From contig JAIXWR010000015.1 of the NCBI GenBank assembly GCA_027491155.1, positions 152,269 through 216,268 on the forward strand: a stretch of DNA of 64,000 nucleotides. Direction: 5' to 3'. The notes under the pieces were generated by a model. The model worked only from the letters and a program-made list of their open reading frames with translations. It did no database searches and had not been told where the DNA came from. Shown here one piece after another: positions 44,444 through 54,020 of the stretch. The stretch's first letter is position 1, and every line of letters starts with the position of its first letter. The position numbers were made by a program, and so were the translations under genes. Source of the stretch: Verrucomicrobiaceae bacterium (GTDB lineage: Bacteria > Verrucomicrobiota > Verrucomicrobiia > Verrucomicrobiales > Akkermansiaceae).

Positions 44444-44806
44444 GAGATCTGGAAAGGCAGGCTTGTCCTGGCAACTCGATGCGGGGAAGCAGCCGCGGTG
44501 CGGTGCTGTGGGAATCCAATTCTTCTGTCTCTCCGTCGGATCTGTTGACGTTCCGGGAGGGTGAACCCCCGGGAGCCGCCTTGGACCTGGAGTTTGAAAA
44601 CCCTCGACCCCAAAGCATCCTTCAGACCCGCCGGGCTTATCACAACTGTCCCGTCGAATGGGTCGCGGTGCAAGCCTGCATGCGTCGCGACCGCCGCGCC
44701 AAGCCGCACGCTTCTCGCGCCTCGCCTCGGACGGCGCTCTCGGAATGGCCTGGAACCAGCCGCATTCATCCCCGGAGGGCTGGCTCGTGCCGGATCGAGG
44801 AAACTT
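44444..44806. other. Intergenic stretch with no convincing gene
   Basis: 363 bases. Several frames are open but none shows a plausible start, coding-like composition or a recognised domain. It may be a degraded gene or a dispersed repeat; the promoter of the HAD phosphatase gene should be at its left end. Confidence 0.45.
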
Positions 44807-45058
44807 CTACTTCTGTCGGACCGCCCGGTAAATGAAGCCTGCAATCAGCCCGATGATCCCGAGCGGGACTGCAAAAATCGGCCAGATCAATGGCCCACCC
44901 GTGTCGCCGAGGAAAATCGCACACGCAAAAAACAGTAGTATCGGAAGCAGGCACCCACCGGTGACACACCCGATGAAGGGCGCGGATTGGCCGGCCTTCC
45001 GGGGTTCATCAACCGGAGGCGGGGGCTCGCCATGCTCCGGCGGGAGGTAAGGATTCAT
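44807..45058 (-). CDS. Small membrane protein
   Basis: 83 residues. Pro-rich N-terminus (NPYLPPEHGEPPPPVDEP) followed by two membrane segments (GCVTGGCLLPILLFFACAIF and PIFAVPLGIIGLIAGFI) and a basic end. The gene starts 18 bp downstream of the esterase stop codon on the same strand. Function unknown. Confidence 0.65.
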   Translation of the reverse strand: MNPYLPPEHGEPPPPVDEPRKAGQSAPFIGCVTGGCLLPILLFFACAIFLGDTGGPLIWPIFAVPLGIIGLIAGFIYRAVRQK

Positions 45059-45076
45059 CGAGATTTTCCCCGTCCC

Positions 45077-45967
45077 TCAACGCTTCAACCACCCGTCCAG
45101 CAAGCTCGGCCACACCGCGAGGTTGCCCTTCTCCGCCACGTTCATGCCGTAGCCGTGGCCGCCTTTTTCGAAGCAGTGAAGGGTCACCGGCACGCCGTTC
45201 GCCTTGCAGGCGGAGGCGAAGTCGAAGCTGTTGCGGCAGTCGACACCGTCGTCGGCAGTGGTGAGCAGGAAGACCGGCGGGGTGGCCTTGGTGACCTGCT
45301 TTTCGGTGGAGCATTTCTCCAGCAGTTCGGGCGAGGGCGACTTGCCTAACAGGTTGTTCCGCGAGCCGCCATGGGCGACCGGGCCCATCGAGATGACGGG
45401 GTATATCAGGATCGAGAAGTCCGGCCGCGCGCTGAGCTGGTCGATGGCGTCCTTGCCTTCCTCCGGGAAGGTGTCGGCGAAGCGGGTGGTGCAGAGGCTG
45501 GCGAGGTGGCCGCCGGCGGAGGAGCCCATCACGCCGACCTTGGCGGGATCGACGCCCCATTCCTTCGCGTTCGCCCGCACCGTGCGGATCGCGCGGCGGG
45601 CATCGAGGAAGGGAACGGGAAACTGGTAGCCGAGCTGCGGGTTGCCGACGCGGTACTTCACGACCACGCCGGTGATGCCTCGCTCGTTGAGCCACTTCGC
45701 GTAGTCGTGGCCCTCGTGGTTCATGGCGAGGATGCCGTAGCCGCCGCCGGGCAGGATCACCACCGCCTGGCCGGTGCGCTTGCCTTCGGGGGCGACGTAA
45801 ACCTGGTACTGCGGGACCTCGATGTCGGTGTAGCGCCAGCCCTCGTTGATCTTTTCGGTGCCGGCCGGCGGGCGTTTCGCGCCCGGGGCCTCGCCGGGCC
45901 AGAGCGGTTTCCAGTCATCGGCGGCGGCAAGGGCGGTCATCAGGCAGAGGGCGGCGAGGGTTTTCAT
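45077..45967 (-). CDS. Secreted alpha/beta-hydrolase (acetyl-xylan esterase-like)
   Basis: 296 residues with a signal peptide (KTLAALCLMTALAAADD). The alpha/beta-hydrolase core shows ILPGGGYGILAMNHEGHDYA (oxyanion region), GSSAGGHLASL with Ser150 and a C-terminal His in CFEKGGHGYG. Length and the PGGGYG/GSSAGG combination fit bifunctional deacetylase / feruloyl esterase-like carbohydrate esterases. It is divergent from a GH16 gene, fitting polysaccharide breakdown. Confidence 0.87.
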   Translation of the reverse strand: MKTLAALCLMTALAAADDWKPLWPGEAPGAKRPPAGTEKINEGWRYTDIEVPQYQVYVAPEGKRTGQAVVILPGGGYGILAMNHEGHDYAKWLNERGITGVVVKYRVGNPQLGYQFPVPFLDARRAIRTVRANAKEWGVDPAKVGVMGSSAGGHLASLCTTRFADTFPEEGKDAIDQLSARPDFSILIYPVISMGPVAHGGSRNNLLGKSPSPELLEKCSTEKQVTKATPPVFLLTTADDGVDCRNSFDFASACKANGVPVTLHCFEKGGHGYGMNVAEKGNLAVWPSLLDGWLKR

Positions 45968-46112
45968 GGGGCAGTCAACTACCCATCCCAGAGCGCCGGC
46001 ATTTCAGCAAGCCCGGGAGCGCGGTTCTGCGGCCGGCCCGGGCAGGTCCCCCGATCGTGGGATTTCTTCCTTTTCGACGTCCCGCTTCCCGGCTGGCATC
46101 TTCCTGAAGCCC

Positions 46113-49100
46113 ATGAAGTTGCCGAAGCTCCAGACCGCCGTCGTTTTCTCGGCCCTGCTCCTCGCGACCGCCACCGAAGCCGCCCCGCCGGGGGAAGGCT
46201 GGGTGCTGGGCTGGAGCGACGAGTTCGGCGGCACTTCGCTGAACACCTCGAACTGGACCGTCGGCACCGGCAACCGCCGCGACGCGGTGAACACGGCCAA
46301 CGCGCTCAGCGTGCAGGACGGCTACCTGCGGATCAAAACCTACACCGAGGGCGGCACCCACTACACCGGCTGGATCGGCTCCCAGGGGAAATACGAGAAT
46401 GCCTTCGGCTATTGGGAAGCCCGGGTCCGCTACAACTCGTCCCAGGGCATGTGGTCGGCCTTCTGGCTGCAGCCTTACGGGATCAACAACATCGGCGACC
46501 CCGCGGGGAACGGCACCGAGATCGACATCGCCGAGCACCGCAGCCGCGATTCCGGCGGCGCGAACCTGACCAACAGCCTGGCGATGAACGTCCACTGGGA
46601 CGGCTACGGCGCGAGCCACAAGTCGGTGGGCGCCACCGTGGGCAATCCGGGCGCGAACCCGGCCAGCCTGCAGGGGAATTTCCACACCTACGGCCTGCTG
46701 TGGGAGCCGGGGCGCTACCGCTTTTACATCGACGGCGTGGAAGTCTGGACCACCACCGCGGCGATCTCGCAGGTGCGGCAGTGGATCTACCTGACCAGCG
46801 AGGTCGACAACGGCGCGTGGGCCGGACCGACGCCGGCGAGCTACGGCGACCGCAGTAGTTCGACGACCTACCAGGACATCGACTACGTCCGTTTCTACCA
46901 GCGGGCGGAGCAGACGGTGAACGGCGGCTTCACCCACCGGATGGGCCCGTGGCGGCAGATCGGAGCGGCGAGCCACGCTCCGACCGGCGGCCGCAACGCC
47001 GGAGCGGGGGCGCGAATGAACCCGTCCAACACCTCCGGCGGCCGCGTCGCGCAGAAGGTCGCCGGCTTGCTTCCAAACACGCCCTACGTCGTCCGCGGCT
47101 GGGGGAATGTCGGCAGCCGGACCTGGCCCGACGTCCGCATCGGCGCACGCGACTACGGTGGCCCGGAGACCTATGCCTCGATCTGGAGCAACGGGTTCAC
47201 CGCCGCGGAGAAGATTTTCGTCACCGGGGCGTCGAACAGCACCGCGGATGTCTTCGCGTGGGTGCCGACGCAGTACGGCGATTGCTACGCGGACGACCTC
47301 GAGATCCGCCGCGCCGGGCGCTTCACCAACGGCGGCTTCGAACTCGGCGACGGCAGCCACTGGGCCCCCTACGGCGACACCCTGGTCCAGAGCTGGGGCG
47401 GGGCGTTCCGCCGCAGCGGTAGCAGCGCCCTGCGGGTGAATGCCAGCACCGCGGCGCGGGGCGCCGAGCAGGTGGTCTACGGCCTCAAGCCCTCCACCAC
47501 CTACACCCTCAGCGCCTGGGCCAAGGGCAACGGCCAGCCGGTCCGCATCGGCGTGAAAAACCACGGCGCCGCGGAGTCCTTCAGCACCGTCACCGGCTCC
47601 GGCGGGAACTGGACGAAAGGCAGCCACAGCTTCACCACCGGCGCGACGAACACTTCCGCCACGCTCTACGCCTTCGCCGCCGCGGGCAGCAACGTGGCCG
47701 CGGTGGACCTCGACGATTTCCTCCTGCTGGAAGCGCTGCCGCCGGCGTGGACCTCCGCCAAGATCGGGCCGGGCCATCCCGGCGAGGCGGGTGCGTCCGA
47801 CGGCCGGATCGTGGTGCGCGGCTCCGGCAACAACATCGGCACGGCCTCCGACGGCTTGCACTTCGTCCACCAGCCGATGAGCGGCGACGGCAAGGTGACG
47901 GTGAAGCTCAACAGCTTCGAAGCCGCCCACAACCGCGCCAAGGCCGGGCTGATGCTGCGGGCATCGACCGCCGTGGACGCCCCCTTCGCGATGGTCCACT
48001 GGATGCCGGAAGGCCAGTGCGAGTTCATCTGGCGGAACAGCGCGGGCACCACCGCGAGCTATGTCTGGGCCGCCGGCACCACGACCTGGCCGCCCCAGCT
48101 CCGCCTGGTGCGCAGCGGCAATCTGGTCACGGCTTCCTTTTCCACCAACGGCAGCAGCTGGACCCAGATCGGCGCGACCCAGGCGATCAACCTGCCCGCC
48201 AATGTCCTCGCCGGGCTCGCGGTGACTTCGCACGAGACCGACGACAGCGGCGAGGCGGTGTTCTCGAATTTCTCCTTCACCGGCGACCGCGACGGCGACG
48301 GCCTGCCGGATGACGACGAGACGAACACGGGAAGCTACAATTCGCCCACCGACACCGGCACCGATCCCGACGTGCCGGACACCGACGGCGACGGGATTTC
48401 CGACGGCACCGAGGTGCAGAACGGCACGAACCCGCTGGTCCCGAACACCGAGCTGATCTGGCAACCGGGCGCGGCCCCGGGCGGCAGCGGGACCTGGGAC
48501 GGCACGGCCAGCACCTGGCGGATCGGCAGCGGACCCACGGCGTGGATCCCCGGAAAGACCGCGCTCTTCGGCGGCACGGCGGGCACGGTCGGGATTTCCG
48601 GCGGCATCGCAGGCATCGGCGGGCTGGTCTTCAACACCACCGGCTACGTCCTCGACGGCAGCGGCCCGCTGGTGCTCGCGGCGGAAGCCGGCATCGCGCT
48701 GAATGCCGCCAGCACCTCGATCCTCACGCCGCTTTCCGGCAGCTCGATTCTCAATATCACCGGCGGAGTGGCCGGCAGCCAGCTCCAGCTCCGCGGGAAC
48801 AACAGCAGCTTCTCCGGTGCGCTGGTCATCGACGGCAACGCCCAGCTCCGCGCCTACAACACCGCCACCGGCGCGGCCGCCGGCAACGAACTCGGCGGCG
48901 CGGGATCGACCGTCGAAGTCCGTCCCGGATCGCAGCTCCGCTGGTTCAACCTCGCCGGCAGCCCGACCTACCCGGTCAATTTCCACCTCGGCGGCGGCGG
49001 CATCGCCGGCGGGAATCCCGGAGCGCTCAACCTCGACTGCTCGACCGCCCGGACGATCACGCTGACCGGCGAAATCACCCTCGATGCGGCCGCGACGATC

Positions 49101-50774
49101 GGCACCCAGAACAACGGCTCGTGGGCGATCAACGGCCCGCTTTCCGGCGGGCACACCTTGAGCGTCGTGCTCGGCGCGGCGAACAGCAGCATCAACGGCC
49201 CGACCGATCTCGCCGGGTTGACGAAATCCGGCGGCGCGAGCCTGGTGCTCGGCGGCAACGACCTCCGCATCGGCACCACCACCGTGGCCGGCGGCACCGT
49301 GCAGGTCGGCAACGGCGCGACCGCCGGCACGCTCGACGGCAACGTGACCATCAACGCCGGGGCGACCCTGCTCTTCAACCGCAGCGACACATACACCTTC
49401 GCCGGATCGATCTCCGGCACCGGCACGGTCGCCAAGGCGGGCACCGGCACGCTGGTCCTTTCCGGGCCGAGCAGCTTCGGCACGGCCGGGGCGACTTGGC
49501 CCTTCGGTAGCCCCGGGACCGCCAATCTCGGAGCCATCCGCCTCGCCCATCCGCAGGCGCTCGGCAACCACTCGAAGATCCGCCTGAACCAGTCGCAGGG
49601 CGGGGTTTCCACGCTCGAACTCTCCGGCGGCCTGACTTTCCCGCTCGGGGTCGAAACGGTCGGCCGCAACACCGCCGCCGGCCAGGTCTTCCTGCGGAAC
49701 GTCTCCGGCGCGAATACCCTGACGGGCGACGTCGTGATCGCCGAAACCGGCGGCTTCTACTTCGTCGATTCCCTCGCCGGTTCCGCGCTGACCATCGGCG
49801 GCAATTTCACCACCACGCTCAACGCCCAGACCGCCCGCGACGTCCGCTTCCGCGGCGATGGCAACATCACGCTGTCCGGCAACCTGAGCGACTCCGCCAC
49901 CGCCACGCCGACGCGCCTGAACGTCACCAAGGAAGGCACGGGCACGCTGGTGCTGGGCGGCAGCACGACGCTGCTCCAGCCGATCGCGCTCAACGGCGGC
50001 ACGATGATGGTCAACGGCAGCATCACCCAGGCCCCGGTGAACGCCGCGGCCGGCACCCGCCTCGGCGGCGGCGGCTCCCTCGCCAGCGCCACGGTGGCGG
50101 GCGTGCTGGCACCGGGAAACACCACCGGCACGCTTTCCGCCAGCGGCGCGGTCACCGTGAGCGGGACCCTCGAAATCGAAGTCAACGGCGCGGCGGCGGA
50201 CCGCTTGAACGTGGCGGGAACGCTCACCCTCACCGGCTCGACCCTCGACCTCAAGATTCCGGCCGGCGGGGCGACGCAGCCGTCCTACGTCCTCGCGACC
50301 TACGGCAGCCGTAGTGGATCGCCCGCGACCGTGCTCGGCCTGCCCTTCGGCTACTCGCTCGATTTCCAGGCGAACCAGCTGCTGCTCGTCCGGACTTCCA
50401 GCCTGTTCGCCATCTGGGCCCACGGCGAGGGCCTGGCGGGCGGCGATGCGGCCGCCACCGCGGATCCGGACAAGGACGGCATCGAGAACGAGCTCGAATT
50501 CCTGCTGCGCGGCGATCCGGAGTCGGCGGACCGCTCGATCCTCCCCGAAGGCGGGAAGTCCGGGGCGAATTTCGTCTTCACCTTCACCCGCGACAAGGCG
50601 GCCCAGGCGGAGACGGGGGCGATCATCGAGCACGCCGCTGATCCCGGCGCGGCGGTCTGGACGCCGGCGGCCCCGGGGACCATCCAGCTCGCCGACCACG
50701 GGGCGACCGAAACCGTCACCGTCACCCTCCCGGCGACCTCGCCCCGGCTCTTCGTCCGGCTGCGGGTGCCGTGA
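46113..50774 (+). CDS. Giant secreted GH16 beta-glucanase-like protein with beta-strand repeats
   Basis: 1553 residues from the ATG at 46113 with a signal peptide (KLPKLQTAVVFSALLLATAT). GH16 domain at about 25-275; the catalytic ExDxxE is E136-I-D138-I-A-E141 (GTEIDIAEH). Carbohydrate-binding-like modules follow (about 275-540, EQVVYGLKPSTTYTLSAWAK), then a laminin-G/DUF1349-like region (to about 720), DRDGDGLPDDDE calcium repeats, and many autotransporter-associated strand repeats (about 800-1360, such as TVAKAGTGTLVLSGP). The C-terminus (WAHGEGLAGGDA) recurs in Verrucomicrobia secreted proteins. No autotransporter barrel is present. It should cleave beta-glucan or similar polymers at the surface. 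Confidence 0.92.
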   Translation: MKLPKLQTAVVFSALLLATATEAAPPGEGWVLGWSDEFGGTSLNTSNWTVGTGNRRDAVNTANALSVQDGYLRIKTYTEGGTHYTGWIGSQGKYENAFGYWEARVRYNSSQGMWSAFWLQPYGINNIGDPAGNGTEIDIAEHRSRDSGGANLTNSLAMNVHWDGYGASHKSVGATVGNPGANPASLQGNFHTYGLLWEPGRYRFYIDGVEVWTTTAAISQVRQWIYLTSEVDNGAWAGPTPASYGDRSSSTTYQDIDYVRFYQRAEQTVNGGFTHRMGPWRQIGAASHAPTGGRNAGAGARMNPSNTSGGRVAQKVAGLLPNTPYVVRGWGNVGSRTWPDVRIGARDYGGPETYASIWSNGFTAAEKIFVTGASNSTADVFAWVPTQYGDCYADDLEIRRAGRFTNGGFELGDGSHWAPYGDTLVQSWGGAFRRSGSSALRVNASTAARGAEQVVYGLKPSTTYTLSAWAKGNGQPVRIGVKNHGAAESFSTVTGSGGNWTKGSHSFTTGATNTSATLYAFAAAGSNVAAVDLDDFLLLEALPPAWTSAKIGPGHPGEAGASDGRIVVRGSGNNIGTASDGLHFVHQPMSGDGKVTVKLNSFEAAHNRAKAGLMLRASTAVDAPFAMVHWMPEGQCEFIWRNSAGTTASYVWAAGTTTWPPQLRLVRSGNLVTASFSTNGSSWTQIGATQAINLPANVLAGLAVTSHETDDSGEAVFSNFSFTGDRDGDGLPDDDETNTGSYNSPTDTGTDPDVPDTDGDGISDGTEVQNGTNPLVPNTELIWQPGAAPGGSGTWDGTASTWRIGSGPTAWIPGKTALFGGTAGTVGISGGIAGIGGLVFNTTGYVLDGSGPLVLAAEAGIALNAASTSILTPLSGSSILNITGGVAGSQLQLRGNNSSFSGALVIDGNAQLRAYNTATGAAAGNELGGAGSTVEVRPGSQLRWFNLAGSPTYPVNFHLGGGGIAGGNPGALNLDCSTARTITLTGEITLDAAATIGTQNNGSWAINGPLSGGHTLSVVLGAANSSINGPTDLAGLTKSGGASLVLGGNDLRIGTTTVAGGTVQVGNGATAGTLDGNVTINAGATLLFNRSDTYTFAGSISGTGTVAKAGTGTLVLSGPSSFGTAGATWPFGSPGTANLGAIRLAHPQALGNHSKIRLNQSQGGVSTLELSGGLTFPLGVETVGRNTAAGQVFLRNVSGANTLTGDVVIAETGGFYFVDSLAGSALTIGGNFTTTLNAQTARDVRFRGDGNITLSGNLSDSATATPTRLNVTKEGTGTLVLGGSTTLLQPIALNGGTMMVNGSITQAPVNAAAGTRLGGGGSLASATVAGVLAPGNTTGTLSASGAVTVSGTLEIEVNGAAADRLNVAGTLTLTGSTLDLKIPAGGATQPSYVLATYGSRSGSPATVLGLPFGYSLDFQANQLLLVRTSSLFAIWAHGEGLAGGDAAATADPDKDGIENELEFLLRGDPESADRSILPEGGKSGANFVFTFTRDKAAQAETGAIIEHAADPGAAVWTPAAPGTIQLADHGATETVTVTLPATSPRLFVRLRVP

Positions 50775-50794
50775 CCCGGCGGCAAGCTCCCGCC

Positions 50795-51187
50795 CTATCC
50801 GCGGAGCCGGAATTCCTCGACCGGCCGGCCTTCCAGCAGGTGCTCGGTGACGATCCGCTCCAGCACCGCCGGGGTGCAGGAGTGGTACCAGACGCCGTCC
50901 GGATAGACCACGGCCACCGGTCCGCGCAGGCAGACCCGCAGGCAGTCGGCCTTGGTCCGCAGGATCAGCGGGGCGTCCTTGCCCAGCCCGGCCAGCCGCT
51001 GCTTGAGGAACTCCCACGAAGCGAGGCCCTGGGCCGGGTCGCAGCACTTCGGCTTGGAGGCATCGGCGCACAGGAAGATGTGCCTTTCCCCGCGGCCGGC
51101 TCCCGCCGCCCGGGCCGCTGCTTCCAGATCCGCATCCATCGGGCGCAAGCGATACCGGCCGGCCCGGCGCCCGTCACGCGAAACCAT
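50795..51187 (-). CDS. 2Fe-2S thioredoxin-like ferredoxin
   Basis: About 130 residues from the ATG at 51187 (51139 is an alternative). It has the thioredoxin-like ferredoxin Cys pattern: [13 protein letters not shown] and [20 protein letters not shown] then WYHSCTP. This binds a 2Fe-2S cluster and transfers electrons. It lies convergent with the GH16 gene (20 bp) and immediately downstream of tRNA-Val, which is on the same strand. Confidence 0.82.
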   Translation of the reverse strand: MVSRDGRRAGRYRLRPMDADLEAAARAAGAGRGERHIFLCADASKPKCCDPAQGLASWEFLKQRLAGLGKDAPLILRTKADCLRVCLRGPVAVVYPDGVWYHSCTPAVLERIVTEHLLEGRPVEEFRLRG

Positions 51188-51212
51188 GGGCGGACTTTTC
51201 CTACGGCGGAAA

Positions 51213-51284
51213 TACACGAGGACGGGATCGAACCGCCGACCAACCCGGTGTAAGCGGGCCGCTCTACCGCTGAGCTACTCGTGC
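51213..51284 (-). tRNA. tRNA-Val (anticodon TAC)
   Basis: Full cloverleaf on the minus strand: acceptor GCACGAG/CTCGTGT (one G-U), D-arm GCTC..GAGC, anticodon stem GCCCG/CGGGT with loop CTTACAC, T-arm GGCGG-TTCGATC-CCGTC. Anticodon TAC at 51250-51252. CCA is not encoded. An AT-rich islet starts about 1.2 kb to the right; no copy of the tRNA 3' end was found to mark an att site. Confidence 0.96.
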
Positions 51285-51394
51285 GTGCCGCTGCGGACGG
51301 CCCGACCTTCACCCCGGCGGGGCCGGCGGCGCAAGCGCGGAGTCGTTGAGGGCTTGCGGGTGCCGTCCGGCGGTGATTACCTCCCCGCCCCGAC

Positions 51395-51859
51395 ATGCAT
51401 TTGCGCTTCACCGAAGAGGAACTCGGCACCCTGGTCGAAATGGTCAGCCTGGCCGCCGAAGTCGCGTCCTGGAACGAACGGCCCGGCTCGGAGGAAGGTC
51501 TGGCCGCCTACGAGGCGCTGGAAGACAAGGTGCTGGAAAAGGCCAAGCACGCCGGACTCGGCGAGCACGTCGATTTCGACGAGGAAAAGCAGCGCCACCA
51601 CCTGAGCCAGGAATACCAGGAAGGCTCGTTCTACCAGCAGTGCTACGACGAGTTCCGCAACGAGGTCTTCTGGGAGGAACTCGTGATCCGCCTGGCCGAC
51701 CGCGACCTCGCCCGGGCGATCGGCCTCGCGGCGTGGGAGAAGCTTTCCGAGGAAGCCCGGCGCGCGCAGACCCAGGACATCGAGAAGCGCTACTGGGAGG
51801 AGTTTTCCAAGAACGGGATCGAGCGCGTGGCGGTGATCTTCCCCCACGCTGAAGGCTAG
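51395..51859 (+). CDS. Hypothetical soluble protein
   Basis: 154 residues, highly charged and helical (HLRFTEEELGTLVEMVSLAA, YEALEDKVLEKAKHAGLGEH, RDLARAIGLAAWEKLSEEAR). No domain recognised, no signal peptide. It is followed 9 bp later by a membrane protein gene with its own ribosome site, so the two are a unit. Confidence 0.72.
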   Translation: MHLRFTEEELGTLVEMVSLAAEVASWNERPGSEEGLAAYEALEDKVLEKAKHAGLGEHVDFDEEKQRHHLSQEYQEGSFYQQCYDEFRNEVFWEELVIRLADRDLARAIGLAAWEKLSEEARRAQTQDIEKRYWEEFSKNGIERVAVIFPHAEG

Positions 51860-51868
51860 GGAGGAAGA

Positions 51869-52408
51869 ATGGCCGTCGACTTCGAGGAAGCGTTTGCGAA
51901 GGGCTGCTGGTGGCTGCCGCGGCGCGCGACCTTCTATCTTTCGGCGGTCTGGGTGGGCTCGGTGATCGGCGCGGTCTCGCTGGCCGCGGGCTTCCTGGTC
52001 GCCGGCGCGAGACACCCGGGCGATCTCTACCTGATGATCCTCGGCGCGCCGGCCCTGCTGGCGAGCGGCTGGTTCTGTCCCAACAGCGCGGTCTTGATCT
52101 TCGCCTTCGCGCGGTTCGTCCGGCCGGACTCGCTGAGCTTCCGCGGCTGGGGAATCTTCGCCGGGATCGAATCCGTGTTCGTCCTGCTGGCGCGGATCAA
52201 CGACGTGCGAGGCCCGCTGGCCGTGGCCGCCACCTGGACGACCTGGGCGGTGCTGACCGGCATGATGGGCACCGCCGTCTGGTTCGGCCGCCAGTGGCAG
52301 ATGAACCGCTGGGCCGCCGAGATCGCCATGCTCAAGGCCGAGAACGCCGCCCGCCGGCAAGCGCGGTCGAACGCCGCCCCGCCGGAAGAACCGCTGGATC
52401 CCTTGTGA
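51869..52408 (+). CDS. Hypothetical membrane protein
   Basis: 179 residues with three or four hydrophobic segments (ATFYLSAVWVGSVIGAVSLA, LYLMILGAPALLASGWF, NSAVLIFAFARF, AVAATWTTWAVLTGMMG) and a charged helical tail (MNRWAAEIAMLKAENAARRQ). Good ribosome site GGAGGAAGA just upstream. Last gene before the AT-richer islet. Confidence 0.7.
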   Translation: MAVDFEEAFAKGCWWLPRRATFYLSAVWVGSVIGAVSLAAGFLVAGARHPGDLYLMILGAPALLASGWFCPNSAVLIFAFARFVRPDSLSFRGWGIFAGIESVFVLLARINDVRGPLAVAATWTTWAVLTGMMGTAVWFGRQWQMNRWAAEIAMLKAENAARRQARSNAAPPEEPLDPL

Positions 52409-52633
52409 GTCCGCCGGACTGCCATGATGGCAGGTGAGCCACCCGGCCGGAATCCGCCCCCGCGGCACCCTGCCGTGCCGATATCCGCCCGCCGCCCGTT
52501 CCGGACCCGCCGGATCGACGCACCTGTCGCTGGAAAATCGTTGCCAGATCAAGGTTCTGCTGTTCAGGATACTGCTGAAATGTTGACGGATTTCGCCGTC
52601 TGAACCGCTACGAACAATTATTTCCAACAAGAA

Positions 52634-53950
52634 ATGGAAGAAGCTCCAGAAGTCGAGAATCTCGGAGGCGAAAAGGCTGTTCCTCCTCACTCCGTCCTAA
52701 GAGCCTTGGATCCCTTCCGTGCAAGGAATTCTCATGCAGAGGTGAGTGTGGCTGACGGAAAGCTCACAATCGACAAACCGTTCGCATACCCAGATGCTCA
52801 GTTTGCATTCGAAGTCGACGATGAGCTAGCAGTATCAGACTTGAACTCTCTCGGATTTAAACAACAATTCGACGCGCTGTTTCATCACGATACAAATCTG
52901 ATAGAGTTCATTTTTAGCTTCTTGAATCCGGAAAGCCCCTCTGCGAAGGAGTATCTTGATCGGAAGTTTAGATTGGTAATGAACGGCCAGAATTTCTATT
53001 GTTCTATTGCCGAACCAACTGAACGCCTTTTTAGGATGGCGAAAGGGTTTCGACGGGTGCCATCAGTTGAGTCCTCGAGGGCTGGCTTCCAAATAATTGC
53101 GTTCAAAGATTCCCAGAGGGTTGAAAATCTTCCTGAGCGAGGTCAGAAGTTCTTCGAGGGCCGGGTTCCGCGAAGCTTTTTCGTCCAATGCGAATGCCCG
53201 ATCGAAGAAGTAAATATCGAATCTCTCGCTCGGCATATCAACTTTCTGATGCACTACTATGATCGCAATACTCCTCAAATCATTATTCGATCGAAAGGCA
53301 TGGAATCCGAAGCGGACGAGGTTTCACCAGTGCGGTTTATCAATGAATCCTTTCCTCAAACCCTCGTTTCCAAGAGGTACGACGATGTCTCCCTAAAGCT
53401 GCTTGAGGTAGCATCAGAAGCAGAGCCGAGGCTCGCGTTTCTCTATTATTACCAGATCTTCGAGTACGCGGGTTTTCACTTCATCGACGCAAAGGCAAAA
53501 GCGGGAATCATGCAGGTCCTCAGAGATCCCGCCATTCACGACAATCTTTCCCAGAAGATCGGTGACCTGTTTTCAGCTCTGTCAGACGCAGCCCACAATG
53601 AGGACTCACGCATGCTCAAAGTCGTCGAGGAAGTCTGTGACCCCAGTACTCTCTGGAAAGAAGTAGAGAAGAGAAGAGATTTTTACGCGCAGCCCACTGT
53701 CTTTCAAGGGGGGTTTGAGGTCCCGCCACTTATCTCAAATGACCTTAGTGAGGATGGATGGATTAAGATGTGGACTCCTAAGCTGTTCAACCAATTGACC
53801 AAGGTTAGAAACTGCCTGGTCCATGCTCGTGAGCGAAGAGAGAATCGCGTAATTCTTCCGGATCCAGCAAACGACCAAAAGATCGCATGTTACCTACCGC
53901 TCATTCGGAGAATGGCAGAGCAGATCACCCTTGCTGGAAATGATTTCTGA
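52634..53950 (+). CDS. Candidate HEPN-domain protein in AT-rich islet
   Basis: 438 residues, composition clearly less GC-rich than neighbours (about 45-50% by eye against 65-70%), a sign of transfer. No named family, but near the C-terminus RNCLVH (R392-H397 in NQLTKVRNCLVHARER) matches the RNx3H core of HEPN ribonuclease domains, and upstream LAFLYYYQIFEYAGFHFIDA resembles the helix pair that precedes it in Apea-like HEPN proteins. The first half (DGKLTIDKPFAYPDAQFAFE, FHHDTNLIEFIFSFLNP, CSIAEPTERLFRMAKGFRRV) is unassigned. HEPN proteins often act in defence or toxin systems by cutting RNA. Start: ATG 52634. Confidence 0.7.
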   Translation: MEEAPEVENLGGEKAVPPHSVLRALDPFRARNSHAEVSVADGKLTIDKPFAYPDAQFAFEVDDELAVSDLNSLGFKQQFDALFHHDTNLIEFIFSFLNPESPSAKEYLDRKFRLVMNGQNFYCSIAEPTERLFRMAKGFRRVPSVESSRAGFQIIAFKDSQRVENLPERGQKFFEGRVPRSFFVQCECPIEEVNIESLARHINFLMHYYDRNTPQIIIRSKGMESEADEVSPVRFINESFPQTLVSKRYDDVSLKLLEVASEAEPRLAFLYYYQIFEYAGFHFIDAKAKAGIMQVLRDPAIHDNLSQKIGDLFSALSDAAHNEDSRMLKVVEEVCDPSTLWKEVEKRRDFYAQPTVFQGGFEVPPLISNDLSEDGWIKMWTPKLFNQLTKVRNCLVHARERRENRVILPDPANDQKIACYLPLIRRMAEQITLAGNDF

Positions 53951-54020
53951 AAATCATTGGTAGTTCGGCGGACTTCGTGCGTAAGTTCACTTAGAAACTA
54001 TTCAAAAAAACCATTATAAA

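Noticed and set aside
48500..50200. Repetitive GGCACC-rich region as possible CRISPR or tandem repeat
   Set aside because: It is explained by degenerate strand repeats in the GH16 protein; units vary in length and there are no identical spacers or repeats.
45975..51071. A frame of about 1700 codons antisense to the GH16 gene
   Set aside because: It has no domain, is very rich in Arg/Ala/Gly, and follows from high GC in a gene with strong third-position bias.
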